The notes beneath the pieces are model-generated. The model was not told the DNA's origin and did not search any database. It saw only the letters and a program-made list of their open reading frames with translations. Position numbers and translations under genes: made by a program. From Chloroflexota bacterium (GTDB taxonomy: Bacteria > Chloroflexota > UBA4733), in assembly GCA_023381895.1 (NCBI GenBank), contig JAMCTA010000082.1:1-34221 (forward strand): a stretch of DNA of 34,221 bases, read 5' to 3'. Below, one piece after another: positions 7,945 to 16,059 of the stretch (the stretch's first letter is position 1; each line of letters starts with the position of its first letter).

Positions 7945-8925
7945 TCAGGGAGCGCTTGTCGGTGGCATCTGCGACATACTGCCCGCAGGCGACGGCGCGC
8001 GATAACGAGTAGCCTCACGCAAGCCCAGCATCAGCGTTCCGATACCGATGCCCAGCACAACGAGCAACACCAGAACAAAACCGAGCCCGAGATGGTGCAG
8101 ATTGTGGATGTGAAGAGGCGTCCTGATCTGCCAGGTAGCAAAGCTGGCGACGAAGAGCGTGAGGAGGCCAGCGACGGTGAAAGCGAGCCCACCCCAGAAG
8201 AGGGTCATACCAGCGACGCGACGTGCCAGGAGAGCGCCAACCTGTTCCGGGAGGTGACGGCGCCGAATCCACCACCCAAAACCGGCGCCAGCCGCGGCTT
8301 GCACCGCCATGGTGCCCAATCCGAAGGCTGCACCAGGCAGCCAGGAAGTAACGAGGCTCGGCATAGACGGCGCCAGGGTCGTATAGAGGATTATTGCGAA
8401 GGCACCGACGCCGAAGCCGGCAAGAAAGCCATGGAGAGCCGCCATCAGTGGAGTCACAGGGCGGGGTACTGCAGCGTCCGTCACAGGACCAGGCCAGTTC
8501 TCACCCCGGCCAACCAATGGCAAATGGAGGTGGAGGTTATGGCCAACGCGCAGCACGTAACCACCTGCTACAGCCATGACCAGACCGACGAGCACGTAGA
8601 CTATGCCGTTGTCGAGCTCTAACTGAAACCAGCGCGCCAATGCCAAGTAGGCGAGCACGCTGACGAGCGAACGCTGTACAGCGAACGCCGCCGAAAAAGC
8701 AATGCCGGAGAGCAGTCCACTCCTCGTGGAGTAGCTACCGATAGCGTAGCTGAACGTGATCGGCCAGGTGTGCTCATCGGGCGTGAGGCCGTGGACTACG
8801 CCAAGAAGGAACGCCGTGAGCAAAATAGTGCCGACCGGCAAGCCCGAGGACGGATTCCATAGATCAATTCCCACCGTGTCGAGTACTCTTTTCCGCAAGA
8901 AAACTGAGAATATTCTCACTATCAT
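7945..8925 (-). CDS. Polytopic membrane protein with NicO/UreH-like His/Asp motif (putative metal transporter)
   Basis: A 326-residue protein with about seven hydrophobic segments. The second contains GVVHGLTPDEHTWP, with H45, D50 and H52. This resembles the H-x4-D-H metal signature of NiCoT nickel/cobalt transporters and the H-G-x-TPxxH-S/T-W-P form in UreH/TauE-like membrane proteins. A His-rich loop (HIHNLHHLG) lies near residue 277. The C-terminus is Pro/Ser-rich and ends in TSAP. ATG 8925 has a weak upstream GGT; GTG at 8874 is a possible shorter start. It stands alone between repeat copy 1 and a phosphoesterase pseudogene, next to the ATPase/ChrB pair. A metal-transport role is inference; it could also export sulfur compounds or have another substrate. 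Confidence 0.7.
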   Translation of the reverse strand: MIVRIFSVFLRKRVLDTVGIDLWNPSSGLPVGTILLTAFLLGVVHGLTPDEHTWPITFSYAIGSYSTRSGLLSGIAFSAAFAVQRSLVSVLAYLALARWFQLELDNGIVYVLVGLVMAVAGGYVLRVGHNLHLHLPLVGRGENWPGPVTDAAVPRPVTPLMAALHGFLAGFGVGAFAIILYTTLAPSMPSLVTSWLPGAAFGLGTMAVQAAAGAGFGWWIRRRHLPEQVGALLARRVAGMTLFWGGLAFTVAGLLTLFVASFATWQIRTPLHIHNLHHLGLGFVLVLLVVLGIGIGTLMLGLREATRYRAPSPAGSMSQMPPTSAP

Positions 8926-9019
8926 ACCTGTACCACTGTGCCGGATTGGTGGTCAAGGCCCTACAACAGGCAGTACGCCGCTCCCAGTTGACCGTGCGCA
9001 GCACTGCCAGTATCGACAG

Positions 9020-10302
9020 GAAAGCCCAGACGGCAACGGTCTGAATCAGAACCTCCGTACCAACAATCCCAACGAGGCGAATCCGTTCCGGCTGGACCGC
9101 TCTCAAGCGCTCACCTGTGATATGGACCACGGCTACACCGCCGAGCAGCAGGCTTTTGATACTGGCCTGATGGATAAGTTCGTCCAGCACACCGGCGCTA
9201 CCTATAGTAAGTGCGATCCCAAACAGGTGATGGGCTACTACGATGGCAATACCGTCACGGCAATTTGGAACTACGCCCAGCGCTACGCGATGAGTGACAA
9301 CTCGATTGGAACGACTTTTGGTCCCTCAACACCCGGCGCGGTCAACCTCGTTTCCGGCCAGACGGCCGGAGCAACGCCCGCCAACATCGTGAACAAGCAC
9401 GGGACCGTAGTCGTCGCCAGCGGCACGATTGTCAGCGACCTAGATCCGACGTTCGATGATTGCTCATCCGGTCCGACCGCGGCCCTCACCGGGAAGAACG
9501 TGGGCGACCTGCTCAACGCCAAGGGCGTCACCTGGGGCTGGTTTGAAGGAGGCTTCACTCCTACCGCTACGAAGAATGGTAAGGCCGTGTGTAGGGCAAA
9601 GAGCACGAACATCGGTGGTGCTTCCATCACAGATTACATCCCTCACCACGAGCCGTTCCAGTACTATGCCTCGACGGCCAATCCCCACCATCTCCCGCCT
9701 ACTTCGGTCCCAATGACCGGCCACACCGATCAGGCTCACCGTCAGTATGACCTCTCCGCCTTCTTCACAGCGCTCGACAGTGGCAACATGCCAGCGGTGA
9801 GCTTCCTCAAGGCCAAGGCTTACCAGGACGGCCACGCTGGCTACTCTGACCCGCTGGCAGGCTCGATCGCCTCTATGTTCGATTTTACTGATCCACCGCA
9901 CACCGGTGACTTCCTTCTCGACCCAGTGACTGGTGAACCCACAACGAGCGTAGCTGCCGCAGCCGCCACGACACTCTCGGTCCAGCAGAGTGGGACGCTC
10001 GCCAGCAACAGCGGCGGTGCTTTCGCTACCTACGAGATTGTCCAGCCATCGGGCGCAGCGCTTACCCTGACGTTGAGTGTGGGACCGCACACCGCCGTCG
10101 CGGCACACCAGATCGGCATCGATGTCTACCAAGGCGGTGCTCTTCTGGGACACGTCACGCCTACCAGCACCAGTCTGGGTGACGCCATCAGCAATGCGCA
10201 CCCACGCTCACAGTGACGCCCACGGCCAGCGCTGGAGCGGTGACTATCCAGGTATTCAACTACTCATCAAACGCAGTCGGCTACACGCTGACACAGCCAT
10301 AG
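9020..10302 (+). pseudogene. Decayed phosphoesterase (phospholipase C / acid phosphatase family)
   Basis: From about 9025 the frame matches the secreted phosphoesterase family: NPFRLDRSQALTCD, DHGYTAEQQAFD, CDPKQVMGYYDGNTV, NVGDLLNAKGVTWGWF, DYIPHHEPFQYY, and SFLKAKAYQDGHAGYSDPL. The N-terminus with the signal peptide and first catalytic region is missing. Right after SDPL the sequence jumps to AGSIASMFDF, which in intact relatives lies roughly 120 or more residues further on, so the second half of the catalytic domain is deleted. A C-terminal beta-rich domain follows, and a frameshift near 10195 cuts it; the correct reading (LTVTPTASAG ... GYTLTQP) continues in another frame to TAG at 10302. 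Three lesions make a working enzyme very unlikely. The formally open frame starts at 8756, but its first 85 or so codons are not family-like and overlap the divergent gene. Confidence 0.88.
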
Positions 10303-10362
10303 CCACGCTGCTGATCTTGCCCCTCCGAGCTGCCCAGTATGTGTAGAGAGCGCTTGTCCTGC

Positions 10363-10399
10363 CCTGTCTCTTCTCGGGCACTGTCCAAGAAGAGACAGG
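10363..10399. terminator. Strong hairpin between convergent genes
   Basis: CCTGTCTCTTCT (10363-10374) is followed 13 bases later by its exact complement AGAAGAGACAGG (10388-10399), a perfect 12-bp stem. It lies between the plus-strand pseudogene and the 3' end of the minus-strand catabolic operon. No T-run follows on either strand, so it may be a bidirectional terminator, an RNA stabiliser or a leftover of a repeat. Confidence 0.5.
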
Positions 10400-10463
10400 C
10401 TACACCCTGTAATACGCGTACGCAACACCATTGTGGACGTGCCAGTAACCCCGCAGGTTCATC

Positions 10464-11309
10464 TCAGCGACGCCACGCGACGTGGTCCCCGAGAGCTTCA
10501 CGGAGATAGCGCTGGCTCATCGCTGCTGACTCGCGCGGTGGGCGAGGGGCACGCGACGTGCCGTCGAGCTCGACGTTCACCCAGCCGGCAAAGCCGTCTT
10601 CTAGCAAGATGTTCAGCAGCGCCGGGATCGGCAGCACCCCACTGCCCACCGGCGTGTAGTTGACGTACCCTGTCGCGTCGATCTCCTTGCCGTCAGCGCC
10701 GTGCTCGTACGTGCCACCCCAATCTTTGAGGTGTACGTGCGTAATGCGCGCGCGGTAGGTCTGCAGCACTTCCAGAATGTCACTGCCCCCCTTGGCGATC
10801 TGACCCGTGTCCGGCGCAAACCCGACGTCCTCCGGGTTGAGCAGGTCCATGATGGTGTCGATGTCCTCCCGCGTCTCAATGGCCGTACCCGTGTGGGGAT
10901 GCAGCCCCGTCGCTAGCCCCCGATCCCGGCAGTAGCGACCGATACGGTTGAGCGCTGCAGCCAGTCGGCGGAACTGCTCAGCGGTATAGCCCGCAGCAGG
11001 TCGCCGACCGCAGGCCAGCACCAGGGTCTCACCACCAACAGCCTTCAGCGCCTCGGCTTCGCGGCGGGCCGTTGTCATGTCGATCTCCGCTGTCACCGGA
11101 TCGATCCAGGTCTTGCCGCAGTAGGCAGCGCCCGTCGGAATGCCGTAGCGCTCGACAAGGGCGCGGTAGCCCCCCCGCTTGGCATCCCAATCCAGGATGG
11201 TCTGGCCGAAGGTCTCGAAGCCGAGATAGCCAAGTTCCGCCGTCTCTCGATACGCCTGCTCGACGTCGCCGGGTATGCCCCAGGTAATGCCGGTGTGACC
11301 TATCTTCAC
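10464..11309 (-). CDS. Sugar phosphate isomerase/epimerase-like TIM barrel (AP_endonuc_2 family), pair 1
   Basis: A 281-residue cytosolic TIM-barrel protein of the xylose isomerase-like superfamily that also includes IolE and hydroxypyruvate isomerase. Metal-site residues appear at the barrel ends: HPHTGTAIE in the middle (H and E), then PDTGQIAKGG (D), HVHLKDW (H-x-H) and a final NVELDG (E). These carboxylate/His positions fit a divalent-metal isomerase, dehydratase or eliminase. GTG at 11309 is preceded by an AGGGG-rich stretch. It is the last gene of the five-gene minus operon, 67 bases after the oxidoreductase at 11377-12444. The exact reaction cannot be read from sequence; IolE-like dehydration, epimerisation, or beta-elimination of a keto-glycoside are all known in this fold. 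Confidence 0.9.
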   Translation of the reverse strand: MKIGHTGITWGIPGDVEQAYRETAELGYLGFETFGQTILDWDAKRGGYRALVERYGIPTGAAYCGKTWIDPVTAEIDMTTARREAEALKAVGGETLVLACGRRPAAGYTAEQFRRLAAALNRIGRYCRDRGLATGLHPHTGTAIETREDIDTIMDLLNPEDVGFAPDTGQIAKGGSDILEVLQTYRARITHVHLKDWGGTYEHGADGKEIDATGYVNYTPVGSGVLPIPALLNILLEDGFAGWVNVELDGTSRAPRPPRESAAMSQRYLREALGDHVAWRR

Positions 11310-11376
11310 CGCCCCTGTCTCCCCTTCACATAGTGGTCACCGCGAGTGCGCGCTTCCAGTCCAGAGCAGCGTCCGT

Positions 11377-12444
11377 CTACCCTGATGCTGACATCTTGGT
11401 CGCAAGATAGCGTGTCAAAGGATGATAGCTGACCTCGACGGGAAGAGTGACTCGCTGATGGCGAAAGCCCGACTCGACGATTGCCACCAGCACTTCGAGA
11501 GTTGCTCGCGCCGAAGCGCCGCTCAGAGGGTGGGGCGTCCCGTGCTCGATGCTCTCAATGAGCGCTCGCACTTCGGCAGCAAAGGCATTCACTGGCGGAA
11601 GGCTCATCTCTTGCCAATCGGTGTCACCTTGGGACCAGTAGCGCAAGAACTGGGGTGCAGAAGGTCGAGGATCGCCACTCACGTCAATGCGACCAGTCGA
11701 GCCGGTGATCTGTGCCCTTTGATACCCGGCGGACCGCGCTGCGCGACCGGTTTCAAGCAAGCCGTGCACCTCGCTGGCGAATTCGATCTGGGCCAGACTG
11801 CCTCCTTCAACAGGATGCCCGTACCTTGTCTGGCTCTCGTGCCAGTGCTGGTAACCCACCGTTGAGGTATTGCGAACTGCGGGTAGTGTGAGATCGACCT
11901 GACCAAACACCCAGGAGACCTTCGCGTCGCCCGCAATGAAGCGCATGAGGTCCACGCCGTGCGTCCCATCGCTCCACAGGTCCCCAGCGCAGCTCAGCCG
12001 GATCTCTTCCATCGTACCGATCTTCCCGGCGTGAATGAGTTCGCGTGCGAGTGCGTAGCGCGGCTCAAAGCGGCGCTGATGGCCAACGATCAGCACTGAC
12101 CGGTGCTGGCCGGCTGCCGCGACCATCGCATCTGCTTCTGCCAGTGTGAGTGCCGCCGGCTTCTCGCACAGGATGCCGCGCACTCCGGCCTCAGTTGCAG
12201 CAACTGCTTGGGGCGCGTGCAGCGCTGGCCAGGTGCAGATACTCACGATGTCAGGGCGGACCTCGCGGAGCATCACCGTGTAGTCACGAAAGCGCTGCGC
12301 AATCCCATACTGGTCACAGAAGCCAGTGAGCGCCTCCGCACTGACGTCCGCTGCGGCAACAATTGCACAGTCCGGTACTTCCCCATAGCCCTTTGCGTGC
12401 GCTCGAGCGATACCGCCACAGCCGATCACCGCAACGCGATACAT
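11377..12444 (-). CDS. Gfo/Idh/MocA family oxidoreductase, pair 1
   Basis: An NAD(P)-dependent sugar/cyclitol dehydrogenase-type enzyme of 355 residues. The Rossmann glycine motif is VIGCGGIARAH (about residues 6-16), the family CEKP motif is at 93-96, and the catalytic region shows DGTHGVDL with H162 and D165. ATG at 12444 has GGAGG seven bases upstream, so the longer frame to 12639 is rejected. It is clearly paralogous to the product of 13325-14392: both share the CEKP context, a GTH-x-x-D site and the C-terminal HPL-x6-ARATLE stretch. In family members the reaction is oxidation or reduction of a secondary hydroxyl on a sugar or inositol ring. The substrate is unknown. Confidence 0.93.
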   Translation of the reverse strand: MYRVAVIGCGGIARAHAKGYGEVPDCAIVAAADVSAEALTGFCDQYGIAQRFRDYTVMLREVRPDIVSICTWPALHAPQAVAATEAGVRGILCEKPAALTLAEADAMVAAAGQHRSVLIVGHQRRFEPRYALARELIHAGKIGTMEEIRLSCAGDLWSDGTHGVDLMRFIAGDAKVSWVFGQVDLTLPAVRNTSTVGYQHWHESQTRYGHPVEGGSLAQIEFASEVHGLLETGRAARSAGYQRAQITGSTGRIDVSGDPRPSAPQFLRYWSQGDTDWQEMSLPPVNAFAAEVRALIESIEHGTPHPLSGASARATLEVLVAIVESGFRHQRVTLPVEVSYHPLTRYLATKMSASG

Positions 12445-12490
12445 ACGTCCGCCTCCAACCGCATCCCAGACCGAACCTAGCGCAAGCTCG

Positions 12491-13303
12491 CTACTGCAGA
12501 TAGGCGTGCAGATGCTCACGGACCCAGGCAACACTCTGCTGAGCGAGTGGCCAGAGGTCCGTACCACGCGGCGGCTCGATCTCAAGGCAGAGTACGAGGT
12601 TGGCGGGGTTAGGCGCCTGCGCTGCCAGAAGCTCGACACAGGCCGCCACGTTGACGTCGCCTTCGCCGATGCCGCAGCCCACCAGTGAGAGCAATCCCTG
12701 GTGCTTGGGGCGGACGAAGAGGTCCTTGATGTGGGTAGCGACGGTGTACGGCGCCAGGGCCGCCGTCGCTTCCTCGGGTTCCTCGATTACGGCATAGGCG
12801 TTGCCGGTATCGAGCCGCGCACCTAGACCAGGGCTGTTCACGCGCCGGATGATCGCGGCAACTTCGTGACCGCGATAGTCGGCGTGATTCTCCAACGCCA
12901 GCACGACACCTTCGCTCGCTGCCGCTTGCGCCAGTGGCGTCAACGCTGCCACCATGCGGTCGAGTTGCTCCGCCAGGGGCGGTTCGCGGCGCCAGCGGTC
13001 GGAACCGGAGGCCGTGCCGATGACTGTGATGCCAAGGGGCTTGCAACACGTCCGGATGAAAGAGACGAGACTCTCCGTCCGCTGCTCCGCCCCATTGGCG
13101 ATGAACGCATCCCCCCAGGATGTCTCGAGTGACAGGCGAGCTGCCTCAGCAGTCTTGGCGATTGCCGCCAGCAGCGCCGGGTCATCTTGAGCTGGTCCGA
13201 GTCCGAGTCCGAGCGTGTCTATCTGCAAGGCCCTTGCCCGCTCGATTGCAGCGAGTGGATCTCGCCCGGTACCCAGTGAGTGTTGCACGATTCCTAAACG
13301 CAT
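12491..13303 (-). CDS. Sugar phosphate isomerase/epimerase-like TIM barrel, pair 2
   Basis: A 270-residue TIM-barrel protein of the AP_endonuc_2/xylose isomerase-like fold. It starts with MRLGIVQHSLG and contains LALENHADYRGHE (E and H of the metal site), ARLDTGNAY (D), ATHIKDL (H) and LCLEIEPPRG (E). ATG 13303 has a GAGAGGG upstream. It differs enough from the product of 10464-11309 to suggest a different step rather than redundancy: the metal-site contexts and C-termini are distinct. It lies 46 bases upstream of the next oxidoreductase and 21 bases downstream of the preceding one, all on the minus strand. The function is inferred only from fold and context. Confidence 0.9.
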   Translation of the reverse strand: MRLGIVQHSLGTGRDPLAAIERARALQIDTLGLGLGPAQDDPALLAAIAKTAEAARLSLETSWGDAFIANGAEQRTESLVSFIRTCCKPLGITVIGTASGSDRWRREPPLAEQLDRMVAALTPLAQAAASEGVVLALENHADYRGHEVAAIIRRVNSPGLGARLDTGNAYAVIEEPEEATAALAPYTVATHIKDLFVRPKHQGLLSLVGCGIGEGDVNVAACVELLAAQAPNPANLVLCLEIEPPRGTDLWPLAQQSVAWVREHLHAYLQ

Positions 13304-13324
13304 GCCGCCCTCTCTGTTTCAGTT

Positions 13325-14392
13325 TCAGTGCGCTGCCACCCCATGAGTAGCCTGATCACTTTCTGGCTCTGACTGCTGACGCAAGTCAAAGAGCGGATTG
13401 TCCGCCGTGGCAAGAGGGAGATGAACAACCCCCCGCCGGCGAGCTGACTCGTACATAGCGAGCAAGATCTCCAGAGTGGCACGTGCGCTCTCCGCCGCCA
13501 GCGGGTGGTGCGTGCCATCCTCGAGACAGCGCAGCATCACACGAATCTCCTCGGCGAAAGGTGGGAGATGCAGCGCATCGCCACCTACCGGCCAGGGCAA
13601 CGCAACCTCCTCCTGCTCTGCCCCTCGACGGATGGTGATGAATGGCTGACCCTCTTCGACCCCATCTCCGCCTACCACCAACTCGCCCTTGGTGCCGCGG
13701 AGAACGATCCGATGGTAGTTCGGACCCGTCACACCGCGCTGGAGGCCTTCCAGCTTGCCATCAAAGGCAATCCACCCGAAAGCAGCAGTCTCAACCGGAT
13801 GGCCCCAACCATGGCGCCGGGCACTATCGTCGATCTGGCCGATGACCCAAGCAGCAGGTTGGTCATCGAGAAAAAAGCGCACGAGGTCGATCGTATGCGT
13901 GCCATCCACCAGCAAGCTTGATCCTGGATGGCCTATTGCTTCGATACTGGTCACGTCGCCGATCCGTCCGCCTTCGAGGGCACGTTTGGTGGCAACGTAC
14001 TGGGCGCCGAAGCGCCGCTGATGACCGATGACGAGCAATGTGTTACTGGCCGCACAAGCGGCGATCATGGCATCCGCATCCGGCAAGGTCAAGGCGATTG
14101 GCTTCTCACAGAGAATTGCCCGCGGCCGGTAGGGTGCTACTGCTAGAACGATGGGCGCGTGCAGCGGATGATGCGTGCAGACTGAGACGACGTCCGGCTT
14201 CTCCCGCTCAAGCATCTCCTCGAGGGCGAGATAGCATCCTGGAATGCCGAACTCCTGGCCAAATGCTTGCACTGCCTCCGGAGACACGTCCGTGCACGCC
14301 ACGACCTCGACGTCAGCCTGGGCACGGTACCCGCGTACGTGTGCGTGCGCGATGCGTCCGCAGCCAATGATGGCAGCACGATAAGCCGCCAC
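13325..14392 (-). CDS. Gfo/Idh/MocA family oxidoreductase, pair 2
   Basis: A 355-residue NAD(P)-dependent oxidoreductase. It has IIGCGRIAHAH (dinucleotide binding, about residues 8-18), a CEKP motif followed by IALTLPDADAM, and VDGTHTIDLVRFF as the catalytic region. The GTG start at 14392 abuts the stop codon of the binding-protein gene (TAG ends at 14393), so translation is very probably coupled. The C-terminus is extended and polar. It is paralogous to the second oxidoreductase of the operon. Known relatives include inositol dehydrogenases, glucose-fructose oxidoreductase, levoglucosan dehydrogenase and glycoside 3-oxidases; which one applies is open. Confidence 0.93.
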   Translation of the reverse strand: MAAYRAAIIGCGRIAHAHVRGYRAQADVEVVACTDVSPEAVQAFGQEFGIPGCYLALEEMLEREKPDVVSVCTHHPLHAPIVLAVAPYRPRAILCEKPIALTLPDADAMIAACAASNTLLVIGHQRRFGAQYVATKRALEGGRIGDVTSIEAIGHPGSSLLVDGTHTIDLVRFFLDDQPAAWVIGQIDDSARRHGWGHPVETAAFGWIAFDGKLEGLQRGVTGPNYHRIVLRGTKGELVVGGDGVEEGQPFITIRRGAEQEEVALPWPVGGDALHLPPFAEEIRVMLRCLEDGTHHPLAAESARATLEILLAMYESARRRGVVHLPLATADNPLFDLRQQSEPESDQATHGVAAH

Positions 14393-15892
14393 CTAGCTTG
14401 CTCCCTTGTACTTATCCAGCACTCCCTGGGCCACCGTCTGGAACTGCTCTAGCGCGGTGTTAATGTCGGTCTTCCCCTGGACAGAATTGAGCAAGAGGGT
14501 CGAGTAGGCGGAGCCGGGAATCTCCTGCCAGCCGAGGACCGACGGCACCACGAAGTAGGCATTCTGCAACACCGTGATGTAGGTACTGACTCCGGGATCC
14601 TGTGCGTGCTTGGTGAAGTAAGGTGAGCTCTTGTAACCCGGTAGAAAGCCATTGATCTCTGCCCAGGCATCTGTGCCCTCGGGAGAACCGCCCATCCACT
14701 GCAACACCGTCCAGGAAGCATCCGCCCGCTTCGCCTCTCCGGGGATGCTCATGGCCCATCCCCCAAGCCAGCCCGGGTCTGGTTTCACACCATTAGCCAC
14801 CGGCATGACACTCAGCTCGAGATCACCGGCGAATTCAGAGCTCTTGGCCAGATTCACAGCCTGTGTGTAGTTAGCGGAGACCATAGGTCCCATTGCCAAG
14901 TAGCCAAGCGCCATAGCACCGGTGTAGCCGTTCTTTCCCCAGGTGCCCGAGAACTTCTGGATGACGTCATAGCCACCGAAGTTATCCGCGTATTGCTTCA
15001 TCCACGTCAGTGCGGCAACGTTGCCAGGCTGAGTCATGAGCAGCTTGCTCGGATCCTTCGGATCGAGCCACCCGCCGCCAAACACAGCGAAGTAGGTCGT
15101 GAGAGAGTTCGCCGGGCCATAGGTCATCCAGGGCGGGAAGATACCCAGCCGCTTGACCGCGGCACCAGTCTTCTGGAACAGCTTCTGATTCGCGGCGTCC
15201 AGCTCGTTGATGGTGGCAGGAGGCTTGTCGATACCTACCTGCTGGAGCAGGGACTTGTTGGAGACCAGCGGAAAGTTAGGATCGACTTCAATTGGCAGCA
15301 CGTACTGACTGCCCTTGAAGAGACTGCCCTCCCAGGCTGGCTTGAAGAAGTCGCTTGCCGAGAGTTTCGCGGCGTGGATATCAGCGTCGAGGTTCTTTAT
15401 GAGCTGCTTGCTGGCCCAATCCTGCGGCCAGCCTCCTTCCGGTGGTATGAAGACGAGGTCCGGTGGTGTTCCCGCGGCGGCCGCCGTGAGGAACTTCTGC
15501 GGGAATGGCGCCGTCACCAGCTCGGCCTTGGCACTGGGATTCTTCGCTGCCAGAGCATCGAGGGACGCGGTGTAGCCCTTATCAATGGGACTCTGCGCAC
15601 CCCAGCCAGGCTCCCAAACCTGTAGCAAGGAAGACTTCGCTCCAGGAGCTACCACTGCCGCACTGCTTGACGTTGCCGCCTTGGAACTCGAGGTAGCGGC
15701 AGCGGCGGCCGTACTGGAAGACGTACTCGTCGTGGCCTTAGGCGCTCCGGACGCGGCACTAGAGCTCGTCTGAGCGGCGGTTCCAGACGCCCCACACGCT
15801 GAGAGCGCAATCACGGCGAAGCCGAGCTGCGCTCCGGCAAGGAGTGCCGCTCGACGCGACAGGCGCTGTGAGGAAGAGTTCGTAAAGGCCAT
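14393..15892 (-). CDS. Extracellular solute-binding lipoprotein of a sugar ABC importer (no permease nearby)
   Basis: A 499-residue binding protein. The N-terminus has a twin-arginine-like LSRRAALL, a hydrophobic core and the lipobox ALSAC with Cys near residue 33. A Ser/Thr/Ala linker runs to about residue 80, and the family 1 fold then begins at LLQVWEPGWG. ATG 15892 has GGAG seven bases upstream; the frame extends to 15949 without support. It heads the minus operon with two oxidoreductase/TIM-barrel pairs and is driven by a strong predicted promoter at 15979-16008. Unusually, no permease genes follow it, so it must use permeases encoded elsewhere or act as a sensor. The ligand is presumably the substrate of the cluster. 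Confidence 0.92.
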   Translation of the reverse strand: MAFTNSSSQRLSRRAALLAGAQLGFAVIALSACGASGTAAQTSSSAASGAPKATTSTSSSTAAAAATSSSKAATSSSAAVVAPGAKSSLLQVWEPGWGAQSPIDKGYTASLDALAAKNPSAKAELVTAPFPQKFLTAAAAGTPPDLVFIPPEGGWPQDWASKQLIKNLDADIHAAKLSASDFFKPAWEGSLFKGSQYVLPIEVDPNFPLVSNKSLLQQVGIDKPPATINELDAANQKLFQKTGAAVKRLGIFPPWMTYGPANSLTTYFAVFGGGWLDPKDPSKLLMTQPGNVAALTWMKQYADNFGGYDVIQKFSGTWGKNGYTGAMALGYLAMGPMVSANYTQAVNLAKSSEFAGDLELSVMPVANGVKPDPGWLGGWAMSIPGEAKRADASWTVLQWMGGSPEGTDAWAEINGFLPGYKSSPYFTKHAQDPGVSTYITVLQNAYFVVPSVLGWQEIPGSAYSTLLLNSVQGKTDINTALEQFQTVAQGVLDKYKGAS

Positions 15893-15966
15893 CACACTTC
15901 TCCATCTTTTCTTCCAATGCGAGCCACAAGTCAGGGGTGCCGGCCACAAGGGGGAAGGGGTGCTAC

Positions 15967-15996
15967 TTGACAGGCTGGACTATAACACTGGATACT
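15967..15996 (+). promoter_or_regulatory. Predicted promoter of the gntR-led plus operon
   Basis: TTGACA (15967-15972), an 18-base spacer and GATACT (15991-15996). The -35 box is perfect and the -10 box matches four of six. The expected start site, about 16003, lies inside the palindrome at 15999-16014, so binding there would block it. Confidence 0.6.
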
Positions 15997-16008
15997 AGCA
16001 TCTGTCAA
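15979..16008 (-). promoter_or_regulatory. Predicted promoter of the binding-protein/oxidoreductase operon
   Basis: On the minus strand TTGACA (16008-16003), an 18-base spacer and TATAGT (15984-15979). The -35 box is perfect and the -10 box matches five of six. The -35 box lies wholly within the palindrome at 15999-16014. The leader to the ATG at 15892 is about 80 bases. It overlaps the divergent plus-strand promoter. Confidence 0.65.
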
Positions 16009-16014
16009 CAGATG
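15999..16014. promoter_or_regulatory. Candidate GntR/FCD operator shared by two divergent promoters
   Basis: CATCTGTCAACAGATG has 7-base arms around a CA centre. Its inner TGT-CA-ACA fits the GT-N-AC core of FCD-subfamily GntR operators. It covers the -35 box of the minus promoter and the start region of the plus promoter, directly beside the gntR gene, so autoregulation plus control of the divergent arm is the simple reading. Confidence 0.65.
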
Positions 16015-16059
16015 ACAGCACGTCTCACGTACGTATCTAAGTCGAAAAGAGCAGCTCCA

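Noticed and set aside
7724..8005. Plus-strand 93-codon frame
   Set aside because: Translation of hairpin repeat copy 1; the similar frame at 31880-32086 comes from copy 2.
8756..9019. N-terminal extension of the phosphoesterase frame
   Set aside because: Overlaps the divergent membrane-protein gene and shows no family resemblance before about 9025.
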